From the NCBI RefSeq assembly GCF_001612945.1, contig NZ_BDBK01000017.1, positions 434,001 to 498,000 of the forward strand: a stretch of DNA of 64,000 bases. Reading direction: 5' to 3'. A program made the position numbers and the translations under genes. This document shows, piece by piece, positions 50,323 to 62,033 of this stretch. The notes beneath the pieces were generated by a model, which ran no database searches, had not been told where the DNA came from, and saw only the letters and a program-made list of their open reading frames with translations. Source of the stretch: Nocardia inohanensis NBRC 100128 (GTDB lineage Bacteria; Actinomycetota; Actinomycetes; Mycobacteriales; Mycobacteriaceae). The number at the start of each line of letters is the position of its first letter. Within the stretch, counting starts at the first letter, position 1.

Positions 50323-51861
50323 CTACTCCAAGGCTGCCAGCGCGGCAGGTTCAGCCGCAGCACGATCGGCAGCGACCAGCCCGACACGGGTGCGCCGGTC
50401 GAGCAGATCATCGGCGTCGAGCGCGCCTTCATGACTGATCGCAAAGGCGAATTCGGCCCCGGTGACGTCCATTCCAGGCGCCACCGGTTCAGCATCCTTC
50501 GGATTGTCCTGGCCCAGAGCTAGAACGGAGACGGCCTCACTGCCGTAACGCTCGATCAAACGAGTGGGCGCGTGGATCCGGTCACGGGCTGCCCCCGAGA
50601 CCGCGCCGACGAGCGGGAGGTTGCGAGTGCGGCAGTCGGCGGCGGCGAGATTCGCGTGCGCGACCGCCGCGTCGACGGTGTCTTCCGCCATCTGGCGGTA
50701 GGTGGTGAGCTTGCCGCCCACGACCGTGATCAGTCCGGTGGGCGAGGTGAGAACGGCGTGTTCGCGGGAGATATCGGCGGTACTGTCACCACCGGTGCGG
50801 AGCAGCGGCCGCAGACCGGCGAAGGTGCCCCGAATGTCGTTGCGGGTCAGCGGTTCCCGCAGGACGGTATTGACCGTATCGAGCAGGAAGTCGATTTCGG
50901 ATTCGGTGGCGTGCGGGACATCGGGAACCGGACCGGGGGCTTCCTCATCGGTGAGCCCCAGGTAGACGCGGTTGTGGGCGGCGGGGAAGGCGAAGACGAA
51001 ACGGCTGGTGCTGCCCGGGATCGGCACCGTGAGCGAGGCGGAGAGACCGCCGAAGGCGGCGGCGTCGAAGACCAGATGGGTGCCGCGGGACGGGCGTAGT
51101 TCGATGCTCGGATCGACCTGATCCGCCCAGACGCCGGTGGCATTGATGACGGAACGCGCTGTGACGGTGAGGGATTCCCCGGTCAGCCGGTCGGTCAGGG
51201 TCGCGCCGGTGCCGGAAACTCCGGTGGCCTCCACCCGGGTGAGGACGGCCGCGCCGTGCGAGGCGGCGGTGCGGGCGATGGCGACCACGAGGCGGGCGTC
51301 GTCGACCAGCTGCCCGTCCCAGGCGATCAGCCCGCCGCGCAAACCGTCTCGGCGCACGGTCGGGGCGAAGCGCAGGGCTTCCGCCGCTGCCACGCGACGA
51401 GAGCGGGGCAGCACCGCGGCCGAGGTGCCCGCGGTGCGACGCAGGACATCACCGGCCACGAAGCCGGTCCGCACCAGCAGCTTCTGTGCCGCACCGATAT
51501 TCGGGAGCAGCGGCACCACCTGCGGCAGCGGCCGGGTCAGGTGCGGGGCGGTGCGGGTGAGCAGGATATGTCGTTCCACCGCGCTCTCGTGCGCGATGCC
51601 GACGCCGCCGCTGGCCAGATAACGCAGGCCGCCGTGCACCAGTTTGGAGCTCCAGCGGCTGGTACCGAACGCCAGATCATGCTTCTCCACCAGCACCGTG
51701 CGCAGTCCGCGCGCGGCCGCGTCCAGCGCCACACCCGCACCGGTGATGCCGCCGCCGATCACCAGCACGTCGATGACACCGCCGTCACCGAGTTCATACA
51801 GCTCCCGCTGCCGCCGGTCACGATTCAAGGCCGAACCGTGCTGAGTCGAATTGCCGGTCAT
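50323..51861 (-). CDS. glpD: Glycerol-3-phosphate dehydrogenase, FAD-dependent
   Basis: A 512-residue membrane-peripheral enzyme oxidising glycerol-3-phosphate to DHAP and feeding electrons to quinones. FAD fold VLVIGGGITGAGVALDAAAR (near residues 32-51), GTSRWSSKLVHGGLRYL (conserved GlpD signature) and TVVGGKLTTYRQMAEDTVD. The ATG overlaps the tetR stop (ATGA), so it is controlled with that regulator. AAAGG lies 7 bases upstream. The M. tuberculosis counterpart is of the GlpD2 type. Confidence 0.95.
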   Translation of the reverse strand: MTGNSTQHGSALNRDRRQRELYELGDGGVIDVLVIGGGITGAGVALDAAARGLRTVLVEKHDLAFGTSRWSSKLVHGGLRYLASGGVGIAHESAVERHILLTRTAPHLTRPLPQVVPLLPNIGAAQKLLVRTGFVAGDVLRRTAGTSAAVLPRSRRVAAAEALRFAPTVRRDGLRGGLIAWDGQLVDDARLVVAIARTAASHGAAVLTRVEATGVSGTGATLTDRLTGESLTVTARSVINATGVWADQVDPSIELRPSRGTHLVFDAAAFGGLSASLTVPIPGSTSRFVFAFPAAHNRVYLGLTDEEAPGPVPDVPHATESEIDFLLDTVNTVLREPLTRNDIRGTFAGLRPLLRTGGDSTADISREHAVLTSPTGLITVVGGKLTTYRQMAEDTVDAAVAHANLAAADCRTRNLPLVGAVSGAARDRIHAPTRLIERYGSEAVSVLALGQDNPKDAEPVAPGMDVTGAEFAFAISHEGALDADDLLDRRTRVGLVAADRAAAEPAALAALE

Positions 51862-52472
51862 GGCAGGACCTTTCGATGAGCTGGCGGAAAACGGTGCGAA
51901 GTCGGCGCCAGATAGGCGTCGATGGCGTGGGCGAGTTCGATATCGAGGTGTTCGGCGTCCAGCCAGTCCTCCACCGTGCCCGCCGATTGCACCGCCGACT
52001 GGGTGATGAGCAGCAGCATGGTCGCCATCTGCCGGGAGTCGCCATCGCGAATCGACCCGTCGCGCTGGCCTTCCTGGATCACCGTGGCGAAAAGGGTGAT
52101 GAGTTTGCGCTGATTGCGGCCCAGGCGCTCGAAGACATAGGTGAGCATGATGTCGGTATCGGCGCGGAAGATCTTGCCGAACACCGGGTTCGAGCGCATC
52201 TGCGCCGAGCCCGCCACGATCGCGGTGACCAGGCGCTTGCGCCCCGGTCCGGTCGCCGGCACGTTCGCCACGGCGATCTCCCGCAATTCCAGCACCAGCA
52301 GGTCCGCCACCAGTGCGCCGGTGTGCGGCCAGCGGCGGTAGACGGTCGGGCGGCTGACGCCGGCCCGCTTGGCCACTTCGGTGAGGGTGGTGCGCCGTAC
52401 GCCGAACTCGATCACGGCGTCGCGGGCGGCGCGCAGGATCGCCTGATCGACAGCGGACAATGGTTCGGTCAC
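51858..52472 (-). CDS. TetR-family transcriptional regulator
   Basis: A 204-residue TetR repressor-type protein. N-terminal helix-turn-helix: ARDAVIEFGVRRTTLTEVAK followed by RAGVSRPTVYRRWPHTGALV. The C-terminal ligand domain is diverse. GTG 52472 is chosen because AGGTGG lies 7 bases upstream; ATG 52508 would put the start inside the palindromic operator. It is co-translated with glpD and divergent from the AGPS-like gene, both of which it probably controls through the palindrome centred at 52510. The ligand is unknown; a lipid or glycerol metabolite is a fair guess. Confidence 0.9.
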   Translation of the reverse strand: MTEPLSAVDQAILRAARDAVIEFGVRRTTLTEVAKRAGVSRPTVYRRWPHTGALVADLLVLELREIAVANVPATGPGRKRLVTAIVAGSAQMRSNPVFGKIFRADTDIMLTYVFERLGRNQRKLITLFATVIQEGQRDGSIRDGDSRQMATMLLLITQSAVQSAGTVEDWLDAEHLDIELAHAIDAYLAPTSHRFPPAHRKVLP

Positions 52473-52492
52473 GGGCTCACCACCTAGCATCT

Positions 52493-52527
52493 CGTTACTA
52501 CTTGACATTCTATGTCAGACTGTAACG
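52493..52527. promoter_or_regulatory. 35-base palindromic operator between tetR and the AGPS-like gene
   Basis: CGTTAC-N4-TGACAT-TCT-ATGTCA-N4-GTAACG: both pairs of arms share the centre 52510. A perfect -35-like TTGACA (52502-52507) lies inside, so binding should block transcription toward the AGPS-like gene. It ends one base before that gene's ATG. Confidence 0.8.
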
Positions 52528-52528
52528 C

Positions 52529-54172
52529 ATGGTCGATCAACGAGCAGCAGCCACATCGGCGGAAAACCCGGGCGAGCCGCAGGTCCGCGCGAGTATGGTG
52601 TGGGACGCCTGGGGCTCCCCGTCCGGACACAAACCGTTGCCGGAACAGATTCGGGGACTGCTCGCGCAGGTCTTCGGGGTGTCCGGGGAACCGGTGGCCC
52701 GTCGCGATGAGGGCGACGTGCCGCTGCGTGACTCGGCGCTCACGCCGGACCAGCATGCCGGGCTCGTCGCGGTGGTCGGTGCGGAGCACGTCTCGACCGG
52801 CCACCGCGATCGGCTGCTCCGTGCGGGCGGCAAATCCACCCCGGATCTGTTGCGCCGCCGCGCCGATGGGACACAGGACGCACCCGACGCGGTCGTCTTC
52901 CCGGCCGATCACGCCGAAGTGCTTGCGCTGCTGGAGTATTGCGCGGCCAACGCCATCGCGGTGGTGCCCTTCGGTGGCGGCACCAGTGTCGTCGGCGGTC
53001 TCGATCCGGTGCGCGGGGCCTTCGACGCGGTCATCGCCATCGATCTGGGACGGTTGGACGCCCTCACCGAGATGGATCCGATCAGCGGCACCGCCACCCT
53101 GGGCGCGGGCCTGTCCGGCCCGCAGGCCGAGGAACTCCTGGGCAAGGAAGGCTTTTCGCTCGGGCACTTTCCGCAGAGCTTCGAATTCGCGACCATCGGC
53201 GGCTTCGCGGCCACCCGCTCCTCGGGACAGGCGTCGGCGGGTTACGGCCGCTTCGACGACATGATCGAGCGCCTGCGGATCGCCACGCCCAGCGGCACTC
53301 TCGACCTCGGCCGGGCCCCCGCCTCCGCCGCCGGACCCGATCTGCGCGAGCTGTTCTCCGGTTCGGAGGGCACCCTCGGCATCATCACCGAGGTCACGCT
53401 GCGCGTGCACCCCGTCTCGGAAACCACCGCGTACCAAGCCTGGTCGTTCCCTGACTTCGCCACCGGCGCGAACGCCCTGCGCACCGTCATCCAGACCGGC
53501 GCGGCCCCGACCGTCATGCGCCTGTCCGACGAAGCCGAAACCGGCCTCAACCTGGCGCGTGCCGGCGACGTCGGCGGCGCGGCCGTGGGCGGCTGCCTGG
53601 CCGTCACCACTTTCGAGGGCACCGCCGCGCATGTGGCCGCCCGCAGCGCCGAAGCGCACGCGCTGCTGCTGGCCGCCGGTGGCACCGCCCTGGGTGAGCA
53701 GCCGGCCCAGGAGTGGGAGCACGGCCGCTTCTCCGCGCCGTACCTGCGGGATGCCCTGCTGGACGTCGGCATCCTCTGCGAGACCCTCGAAACCGCCACC
53801 AGCTGGTCCAATCTGGCCGATCTCAAGGCGAAAGTGACTGCCGCCCTGGTCGATTCGCTGACCGTCGGCGGCGCGCCCGCGCTGGTCATGTGCCACATCT
53901 CGCACACCTACCCGACCGGCGCCTCGCTGTACTTCACCATCGTCGCCAAGCAGGCCGAGGATCCGATCGCGCAGTGGGCGGTGGCCAAGCGGGCCGCGGG
54001 TGACGCCATTGTCGCCGCGTCCGGCACCATCACCCACCATCACGCCATCGGCGCGGACCATCGCCCGTGGATGACCGACGAGGTCGGCGAGCTCGGCGTG
54101 CAGGTGCTGCGCGCGGTGAAGAACGCGGTCGACCCCGCGGGCATCCTCAACCCTGGGAAGCTCATCCCGTGA
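52529..54172 (+). CDS. FAD-linked oxidase, alkyl-DHAP synthase-like
   Basis: A 547-residue vanillyl-alcohol-oxidase-fold flavoprotein resembling alkylglycerone-phosphate synthase (AGPS). Features: N-terminal SMVWDAWGSP, FAD-binding PFGGGTSVVGGLDP, GFAATRSSGQASAGYGRFDD, ELFSGSEGTLGIITEVTLRV, and the C-terminal GTITHHHAIGADHRPWM with the His run of AGPS. The reaction could be ether-lipid synthesis or another oxidation; bacterial members of this group are mostly untested. No ribosome site lies before the ATG, suggesting a leaderless or tightly repressed message. It is coupled to the lipid kinase. Confidence 0.9.
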   Translation: MVDQRAAATSAENPGEPQVRASMVWDAWGSPSGHKPLPEQIRGLLAQVFGVSGEPVARRDEGDVPLRDSALTPDQHAGLVAVVGAEHVSTGHRDRLLRAGGKSTPDLLRRRADGTQDAPDAVVFPADHAEVLALLEYCAANAIAVVPFGGGTSVVGGLDPVRGAFDAVIAIDLGRLDALTEMDPISGTATLGAGLSGPQAEELLGKEGFSLGHFPQSFEFATIGGFAATRSSGQASAGYGRFDDMIERLRIATPSGTLDLGRAPASAAGPDLRELFSGSEGTLGIITEVTLRVHPVSETTAYQAWSFPDFATGANALRTVIQTGAAPTVMRLSDEAETGLNLARAGDVGGAAVGGCLAVTTFEGTAAHVAARSAEAHALLLAAGGTALGEQPAQEWEHGRFSAPYLRDALLDVGILCETLETATSWSNLADLKAKVTAALVDSLTVGGAPALVMCHISHTYPTGASLYFTIVAKQAEDPIAQWAVAKRAAGDAIVAASGTITHHHAIGADHRPWMTDEVGELGVQVLRAVKNAVDPAGILNPGKLIP

Positions 54173-55092
54173 GAAAGATTCGCTCCGTCGCACTGGTGAC
54201 CAACCCGCTCTCCGGCCAGGGCAAGGGCGCGCAGGTCGCGGTCGCGGCGGCCAACGCCTTCACCGATCGGGACGTCGAGGTCACCGAATTGCGCGGTGAT
54301 TCGGCCCTGGACACCGCTCGCCTGGTGCGTGAGGCCCTGGCCGACCCCTACACCCGCCCCGATGCCGTGGTGGCCGCGGGCGGCGACGGCCTGGTCTGCG
54401 TGGTGCTGCAAGGGCTGGTCGGCAAGGACGTCCCGCTGGGCCTGATCCCCGGCGGCACCGGCAATGACCTGGCCCGTCAGCTCGGCATCCCGGACGACAC
54501 CGCCGCCGCGGTCGACACCGTGCTGCGGGGCCGGACCCGCACCATCGACCTGGGCACCGTGCAGGCGCAGGACGCGGACGAACCCATGTGGTTCGCCACC
54601 GTCACCGGCACCGGTCTCGACGCCCGAGTCACCTTGCGCGCCAACCACATGCGCTGGCCCAAGGGCCCGCTGCGCTACACCCTGGCCGCGGTCATCGAAC
54701 TAGCGGGCAAGCTGGCCGTGCCGTACAAGATCGAACTGCACGGTTCGCCCGACCATCCGGACGGCACCGTGCTCGAGCTCGACGCGGTCATGGTCGCGGT
54801 CGGCAATACCAAGACCTACGGCGGCGGCATGCTCATCACTCCGGATGCCGAACTCGATGACGGCCTCCTCGACCTGACCGTGGTCGGAGCCATGCCGCGC
54901 CTGGACATGCTCAAGCTGCTCCCGGCTCTCTCCGCGGGCAAACGGATCGAGCACCCCGCCACCGTCCAATACCGCGCCCGAACAATCACCCTCACCGCCC
55001 CCAACGCCCCCGCCACCGCCGACGGCGACCCCGCAGGCCACCTCCCCGCCACCTTCCACGCCCACCCCAACGCCCTCGAAGTCCTCACCTAG
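54169..55092 (+). CDS. Diacylglycerol/lipid kinase family protein
   Basis: A 307-residue DAGK catalytic-fold kinase phosphorylating a lipid hydroxyl with ATP. VTNPLSGQGKG at the N-terminus, VVAAGGDGLVCVVLQGL (the GGDG nucleotide motif), LIPGGTGNDLARQLGIP, and GGGMLITPDAELDDGLLDL are the family landmarks. The GTG start overlaps the stop of the AGPS-like gene (GTGA). Together with glpD and AGPS this forms a glycerolipid-centred divergon. Confidence 0.94.
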   Translation: MRKIRSVALVTNPLSGQGKGAQVAVAAANAFTDRDVEVTELRGDSALDTARLVREALADPYTRPDAVVAAGGDGLVCVVLQGLVGKDVPLGLIPGGTGNDLARQLGIPDDTAAAVDTVLRGRTRTIDLGTVQAQDADEPMWFATVTGTGLDARVTLRANHMRWPKGPLRYTLAAVIELAGKLAVPYKIELHGSPDHPDGTVLELDAVMVAVGNTKTYGGGMLITPDAELDDGLLDLTVVGAMPRLDMLKLLPALSAGKRIEHPATVQYRARTITLTAPNAPATADGDPAGHLPATFHAHPNALEVLT

Positions 55093-55113
55093 CCCCCCAA
55101 AAGCAGACCCAAC

Positions 55114-55174
55114 GGTCAGTGGGAACTGGTTGCGGCGACACGCCGTAAAACCCCGCAACCAGTTCCCACTGACC
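55114..55174. repeat. Inverted repeat family C, copy 2 (terminator-like)
   Basis: Perfect 22-base arms (55114-55135 and 55153-55174) share GTGGGAACTGGTTGCGG with the copy at 23049. GACCGCACGGTC and CCTTTTG follow. It lies 21 bases after the lipid kinase and ends that transcript. Confidence 0.9.
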
Positions 55175-55291
55175 GCACGGTCTCCTTTTGTTCTTGCTCG
55201 GTGGCGCCAGCGACCACGACGAGTGCCCCACGCCGGAAAGGTGTGGGGCACTCGGTGGTTCGGGGCGGCCGCAGTGGAACGGCCAGCGGCG

Positions 55292-55657
55292 CTACCAATC
55301 CTGGAGCAGGACAACGCCTTCCGAGTCGACTATGAGGTCGACCGTGCCGCCGGGATGGTTGGCCGCTTCGGCCACGATGTCGCGCAGGCCCGCATAGACG
55401 CTGTAATCGTCCTGGGGGAGTGCGGAATCGGGCTGAACGACCACGGTGACCAGGCCATTGGGTGCGTAACGGTCGGCGAGGGCGGGAATCGGGCTGTTGG
55501 CGAGGGCGCCGGTTTCGGCGGGGGAGAGCTCGAGTCCGGCGGCTCCGGCTTGCGGGATGACGAACGGTGTTGCGGCGGAAGCGGTTCCGGCGGCGACGGC
55601 TCCGGCGATCGTGACCCCGGCGAGCGCGGAAGTGACGATGAAGGTTCGAACGCGCAT
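55292..55657 (-). CDS. Small secreted protein
   Basis: A 121-residue exported protein with a signal peptide ending near AAGTASA-ATPFVI. The mature part (~90 residues) has no cysteine: ELSPAETGALANSPIPALAD, GLVTVVVQPDSALPQDDY and GTVDLIVDSEGVVLLQDW. I do not recognise the family. ATG 55657 has AAAGAGAG upstream. An extended reading frame from 55783 is unsupported. Confidence 0.75.
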   Translation of the reverse strand: MRVRTFIVTSALAGVTIAGAVAAGTASAATPFVIPQAGAAGLELSPAETGALANSPIPALADRYAPNGLVTVVVQPDSALPQDDYSVYAGLRDIVAEAANHPGGTVDLIVDSEGVVLLQDW

Positions 55658-55856
55658 GAGTGACTCTCTTTCCGGGGGAGGGACAGTGGAGTCCCTGGAG
55701 GAGTTGTCGGTACTGCGTCGGAACTGAGGACGACTGGCGCCAGCCGGATAGCTAGAACACATCACCGCAGGTAGAACGCGCAAGAGGATTGCGGCTCAGC
55801 TCACCCCACCGAGTGGGAGTGGGTTTGCACACGCCCGCTGACGGGGCGAATCGGAC

Positions 55857-56612
55857 TCAGGCGGCCGAGGATCCGGCGGCCGCGAACGACACCGCCCGGA
55901 GCTCGCGGACCGCGGCGCGATCCAGGATCACCACCGATTCGGGTGCGGGGCGCGGTTTCACGCCCGCCCCGGCCAGCTCGATCAGCCGCTGCCAGCGCAG
56001 ATAGTGCAGCCGGAAACTCAGCCGCCCGACCTCGCGCCCGCGCGCCACCTGCCCGGCGAGGGCGTGCTCGGCGGGGGCATCGATCATGACCAGATGCACC
56101 GGCCGCCCGCCGGTCCGCGCCCAGGACGCCACCAGCCGCCGCACCCACTGCCGGGTCCCGCAGTCGTGGATGACCACCGGCCCGTCCGTCCGCCGCAGCG
56201 CGCGGCGAATCCGCAGATAGTGCGTGACGTGCACGATCGGCAAGAGCAATGGATACGGCACGCGCGTGAGCCGGCGCTGCCACCAGTTCCGGGAATGCTG
56301 CGAATCCAGCAGCACCGCACCGTGCGAGCTCACCGCCGGCGCCACGCCCTCGGGGGTGAGGCCGAAGAGTTTGCGCAGCGCCGTGCTCTTGCCCGCGCCC
56401 GGCACCCCGGAGAAGATCACGGCCGCGGTGGCCGGATAACGCAATTCGCGGACCGCGTCGCCGCGCAGATCGTGCACCCGATGCGGGGCCACGGTGCGCG
56501 GGCCGCGCCGGCTGGACAGCAATTCGGGGCGGTGCGGCAGAATCGCGCCGGATCGTACGGGGGAGGGGTGGAGGGGGCCGGAGTCGAGCGGGTGCGTCAC
56601 CTTCTCCAGCAT
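55857..56612 (-). CDS. P-loop ATPase/kinase-like protein
   Basis: A 251-residue protein with Walker A GVPGAGKST (near residue 66) after an ~60-residue proline/arginine-rich leader. It also has SSHGAVLLDSQHSRNWWQRR, VVIHDCGTRQWVRRLV, and an R-rich lid-like segment. The fold resembles AAA_33/zeta-like small-molecule or nucleotide kinases, but no substrate motif is recognisable. ATG 56612 is assumed; codons upstream to 56705 look non-coding. There is no antitoxin-like neighbour, so I do not call it a toxin. Confidence 0.75.
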   Translation of the reverse strand: MLEKVTHPLDSGPLHPSPVRSGAILPHRPELLSSRRGPRTVAPHRVHDLRGDAVRELRYPATAAVIFSGVPGAGKSTALRKLFGLTPEGVAPAVSSHGAVLLDSQHSRNWWQRRLTRVPYPLLLPIVHVTHYLRIRRALRRTDGPVVIHDCGTRQWVRRLVASWARTGGRPVHLVMIDAPAEHALAGQVARGREVGRLSFRLHYLRWQRLIELAGAGVKPRPAPESVVILDRAAVRELRAVSFAAAGSSAA

Positions 56613-56885
56613 TGGCTGCCAAATCGCTTCCGGCAACCGGGATTTCCCTGAGTTTTCACTGATTCTCCGCCCGCATCCGGTAGCGGCGCCCGCACCGATG
56701 TCCAACTGGTCGACCGACCGGCACGAAAACTGTGCAATAGCACCGTGAATCGACGAAAAACACTGGTCGAACGCAACGCAGATGCAACGAAAGTTGGCCT
56801 ACCCTGGCCCATTTGGGTCAGAACCTGAGAATTGCTTATGGATTCGCCGCCTCCGCCCGAAACCCCGGTAGGCTGATTCACGAGG

Positions 56886-56924
56886 GCGGGGCTTTCGATG
56901 TCCCTCATCCGTCGAAAGCCCCGC
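56886..56924 (+). terminator. Strong hairpin in the valS upstream region
   Basis: Perfect 13-base arms GCGGGGCTTTCGA (56886-56898) and TCGAAAGCCCCGC (56912-56924), then TCTTCGG. It lies 58 bases before valS on the far side from any gene to be ended, so it may be an attenuator or stop read-through from upstream. The surrounding 56613-56982 holds no other gene. Confidence 0.5.
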
Positions 56925-56970
56925 TCTTCGGCTATCCAAAACCCGGTAGAGGTGGCAGAATCCCGCCCCT

Positions 56971-56976
56971 TAGAAT
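56971..56976 (+). promoter_or_regulatory. -10 element of a probable leaderless valS promoter
   Basis: TAGAAT ends 6 bases before the GTG at 56983, so transcription would start at or next to the initiation codon. There is no ribosome site before valS. Confidence 0.5.
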
Positions 56977-56982
56977 CGCCAG

Positions 56983-59681
<2,699 letters not shown>

Positions 59682-59685
<4 letters not shown>

Positions 59686-61127
59686 GCGACGAGCGCCGAT
59701 ACGCCGAAGAGGGACAGCCGCTGACCAGCGGCACCTCCCCGGTCGACCTCGCCGAAATGGCGCTGGTCGAGGCCGAACTCGATCAGCGCTGGCCGGAAAC
59801 CAAGATCGAGCCTTCGCTCACCCGCATCGAGACGCTGATGGATCTGCTCGGCTCGCCGCAGCACGGCTATCCGGCCATCCACATCGCGGGCACCAATGGC
59901 AAGACCTCGGTCACCCGCATGATCGACTCGCTGCTCACCGCGCTGCACCGGCGCACCGGGCGCATCACCAGCCCGCACCTCCAGCTGGCCACCGAGCGGA
60001 TCGCCATCGACAATGCGCCCATCACGCCGGGCCGGTACGTCGAAACCTGGCGGGAGATCCAGCCTTTCGTCGAGATGATCGACAAGCAGTCCGCGGCCGC
60101 GGGCGGTCCGGCCATGAGCAAGTTCGAGGTGCTCACCGCGATGGCGTACGCCGCCTTCGCCGAAGCGCCGGTGGATGTCGCCGTGGTCGAGACCGGGATG
60201 GGCGGGCGCTGGGACGCCACCAATGTGATCGACGGGCAGGTCGCCGTCATCACCCCGATCGGGTTGGACCACACCGACTTCCTCGGCCCCGACCTCACCT
60301 CCATCGCGGGGGAGAAGGCCGGGATCATCAAGAAGGCCGTCGACGACGGCCTGGTGCCGCGCGACACCGTCGCCGTCATCGCCCAGCAGGAACCCGAAGT
60401 CATGGACGTCCTGTTGCGCCGGGCCGTGGAGGTGGATGCGGCTGTCGCGCGCGAGGGTTCGGAGTTCCAGGTGCTGTCGCGGCGCACCGCCGTCGGCGGG
60501 CAGGTGCTCGAACTCCAGGGCCTCGGCGGGGTGTACGACGACATCTTCCTGCCCATGCACGGTGAACATCAGGCCCGCAATGCGGTGCTGGCGCTCGCCG
60601 CGGTGGAGGCGTTCTTCGGGGCGGGCTCGTCCCGGCAGCTCGATATCGATGCCGTGCGCGCCGGATTCGCGAGCGCCATCAGCCCCGGGCGGATGGAGCG
60701 CATGCGCAGCGCGCCGACCATCTTCCTGGACGCGGCCCACAATCCGCAGGGCGCACAGGCTTTGGCCGCCACCCTGACCAGCGAATTCGACTTCCGCAAA
60801 CTGGTCGGCGTGATCGCGGTGCTCGCGGACAAGGACGCCGGTGGCATCCTGGACGCATTGGAACCGGTCTTCGACGAGATCGTGGTCACCGAGAACGGTT
60901 CCCCCCGAGCGCTACCCGTGGACGATCTGGCCAACCTCGCGGTGCAGCGGTTCGGTGACGAACGCGTGGCCGTGGCCAACGACCTCGCCGACGCCATCGA
61001 GACCGCCATCCATCTCGCCGAAGACGGTGACGACGGTGAACTGGTCGCCGGCGCGGGCATCGTGATCACGGGATCGGTCGTCACCGCCGGGACGGCCCGC
61101 AGCCTGTTCGGAAAGGACCCCGCATGA
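59682..61127 (+). CDS. folC: Folylpolyglutamate synthase / dihydrofolate synthase
   Basis: A 481-residue Mur-ligase-family enzyme adding glutamates to folates. P-loop IHIAGTNGKTSVTRM (AGTNGKTS at 69-76), TSPHLQLATERIAIDN, VETGMGGRWDATNVI, IGLDHTDFLG and FLDAAHNPQGAQAL are all present. ATG 59682 overlaps the valS stop, and its stop overlaps the next ATG. The order is the same as in mycobacteria. Confidence 0.97.
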
Positions 61128-61531
61128 CCTCCGACTCCAAGCCCGAGGTGCCCGCACCCGCCACCGACCCGTGGAAGGGTCTGCGCGGCGTGATGGCCGG
61201 GTCCCTCGTGCTGGAAGCGATCACCGTGCTGCTCGCGCTGCCGGTGGTCGCGCAGGTCGGCGGCGGGCTGCGCTGGTACTCGGTGCTGTACCTGGTCGGG
61301 CTGGCCGTGATCATGTTCCTGGGCGCGGGCGTGCAGAAGAAGCCGTGGGCGCTGTGGTTCAACCTCGGCCTCCAGTTCGCGCTGCTGGCAGGCGGATTCA
61401 TCCACATCTCGATCCTGGTGATCGCCGTGGTGTTCCTCGCCGTATGGCTGTTCATCCTGGTGCTGCGCGCCGATGTGAAGAAGAAGATGGAGGCGGGGGC
61501 GCTCCCCAGCCAGCGGATGACCGAAGCCTGA
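61124..61531 (+). CDS. DUF4233 membrane protein
   Basis: A 135-residue integral-membrane protein with four hydrophobic segments and a charged C-terminal tail (RADVKKKMEAGA). It matches the DUF4233 family (Rv2446c type) found between folC and ndk across mycolic-acid actinobacteria. GLRGVMAGSLVLEAITVLLA and WALWFNLGLQFALLAGGFIH are characteristic. The ATG overlaps the folC stop (ATGA). Function unknown. Confidence 0.94.
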   Translation: MTSDSKPEVPAPATDPWKGLRGVMAGSLVLEAITVLLALPVVAQVGGGLRWYSVLYLVGLAVIMFLGAGVQKKPWALWFNLGLQFALLAGGFIHISILVIAVVFLAVWLFILVLRADVKKKMEAGALPSQRMTEA

Positions 61532-61556
61532 ATCGTTGATCGGGCAACCTGCCCAT

Positions 61557-61562
61557 TAGGCT
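61557..61562 (+). promoter_or_regulatory. -10 element of a probable leaderless ndk promoter
   Basis: TAGGCT ends 6 bases before the ndk GTG at 61569, the same arrangement as at valS. No ribosome site is present. Confidence 0.5.
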
Positions 61563-61568
61563 GACCGC

Positions 61569-61985
61569 GTGACTGAGCAGACTTTGGTACTCATCAAGCC
61601 GGACGGCGTTGCCCGCGGCCTGATCGGCGAGATCATCACCCGCATCGAGCGCAAGGGTCTGAAGATCGCCGCCCTGAAGCAGGTGAACGTCTCCGAGGAA
61701 GTGGCGGTCGAGCACTACTCCGAGCACCGGGAGAAGCCGTTCTTCGGCTCGCTGATCGAATTCATCACCTCCGGTCCGGTCGTCGCGGCCGTCCTGGAAG
61801 GCCCCCGCGCCATCGCCGCCTTCCGGCAGATCGCCGGCGGCACCGACCCGGTCGAGAAGGCCGTCCCCGGTTCCATCCGCGGCGACTACGCCCTCGAGAC
61901 CCAGTACAACCTGGTCCACGGCTCCGACTCGCCCGAGTCCGCCAAGCGTGAGATCGCGATCTGGTTCCCGGGTTTCACCCTCTGA
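61569..61985 (+). CDS. ndk: Nucleoside diphosphate kinase
   Basis: A 138-residue NDK transferring the gamma phosphate between nucleotides through phosphohistidine H117 in NLVHGSDSPESAKREIAIWF. TLVLIKPDGVARGLIGEII at the start and IRGDYALETQYNLVH are family-defining. GTG start, no ribosome site, likely leaderless. It stands alone between the folC cluster and rne. Confidence 0.98.
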   Translation: MTEQTLVLIKPDGVARGLIGEIITRIERKGLKIAALKQVNVSEEVAVEHYSEHREKPFFGSLIEFITSGPVVAAVLEGPRAIAAFRQIAGGTDPVEKAVPGSIRGDYALETQYNLVHGSDSPESAKREIAIWFPGFTL

Positions 61986-62007
61986 AGTAGCGGATCCCAA
62001 GTTTGCG

Positions 62008-62033
62008 GACCTCGTACCAACCGGTACGAGGTC
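62008..62033 (+). terminator. Terminator after ndk
   Basis: Perfect 11-base arms GACCTCGTACC (62008-62018) and GGTACGAGGTC (62023-62033) around AACC, 23 bases after the stop. Outer GCGGA and TCCGC (62036-62042) extend the pairing. Confidence 0.8.

Noticed and set aside
52473..52508. ATG 52508 as the TetR start.
   Set aside because: It would place the start inside the palindromic operator; GTG 52472 has a better ribosome site.
55857..56612. Zeta-type toxin for the P-loop protein.
   Set aside because: Only a Walker A and loose resemblance; no antitoxin partner.
56750..56982. T-box riboswitch before valS.
   Set aside because: A hairpin and a GGTGGCA stretch exist, but the latter lies after the hairpin and no specifier loop or antiterminator arrangement is visible.
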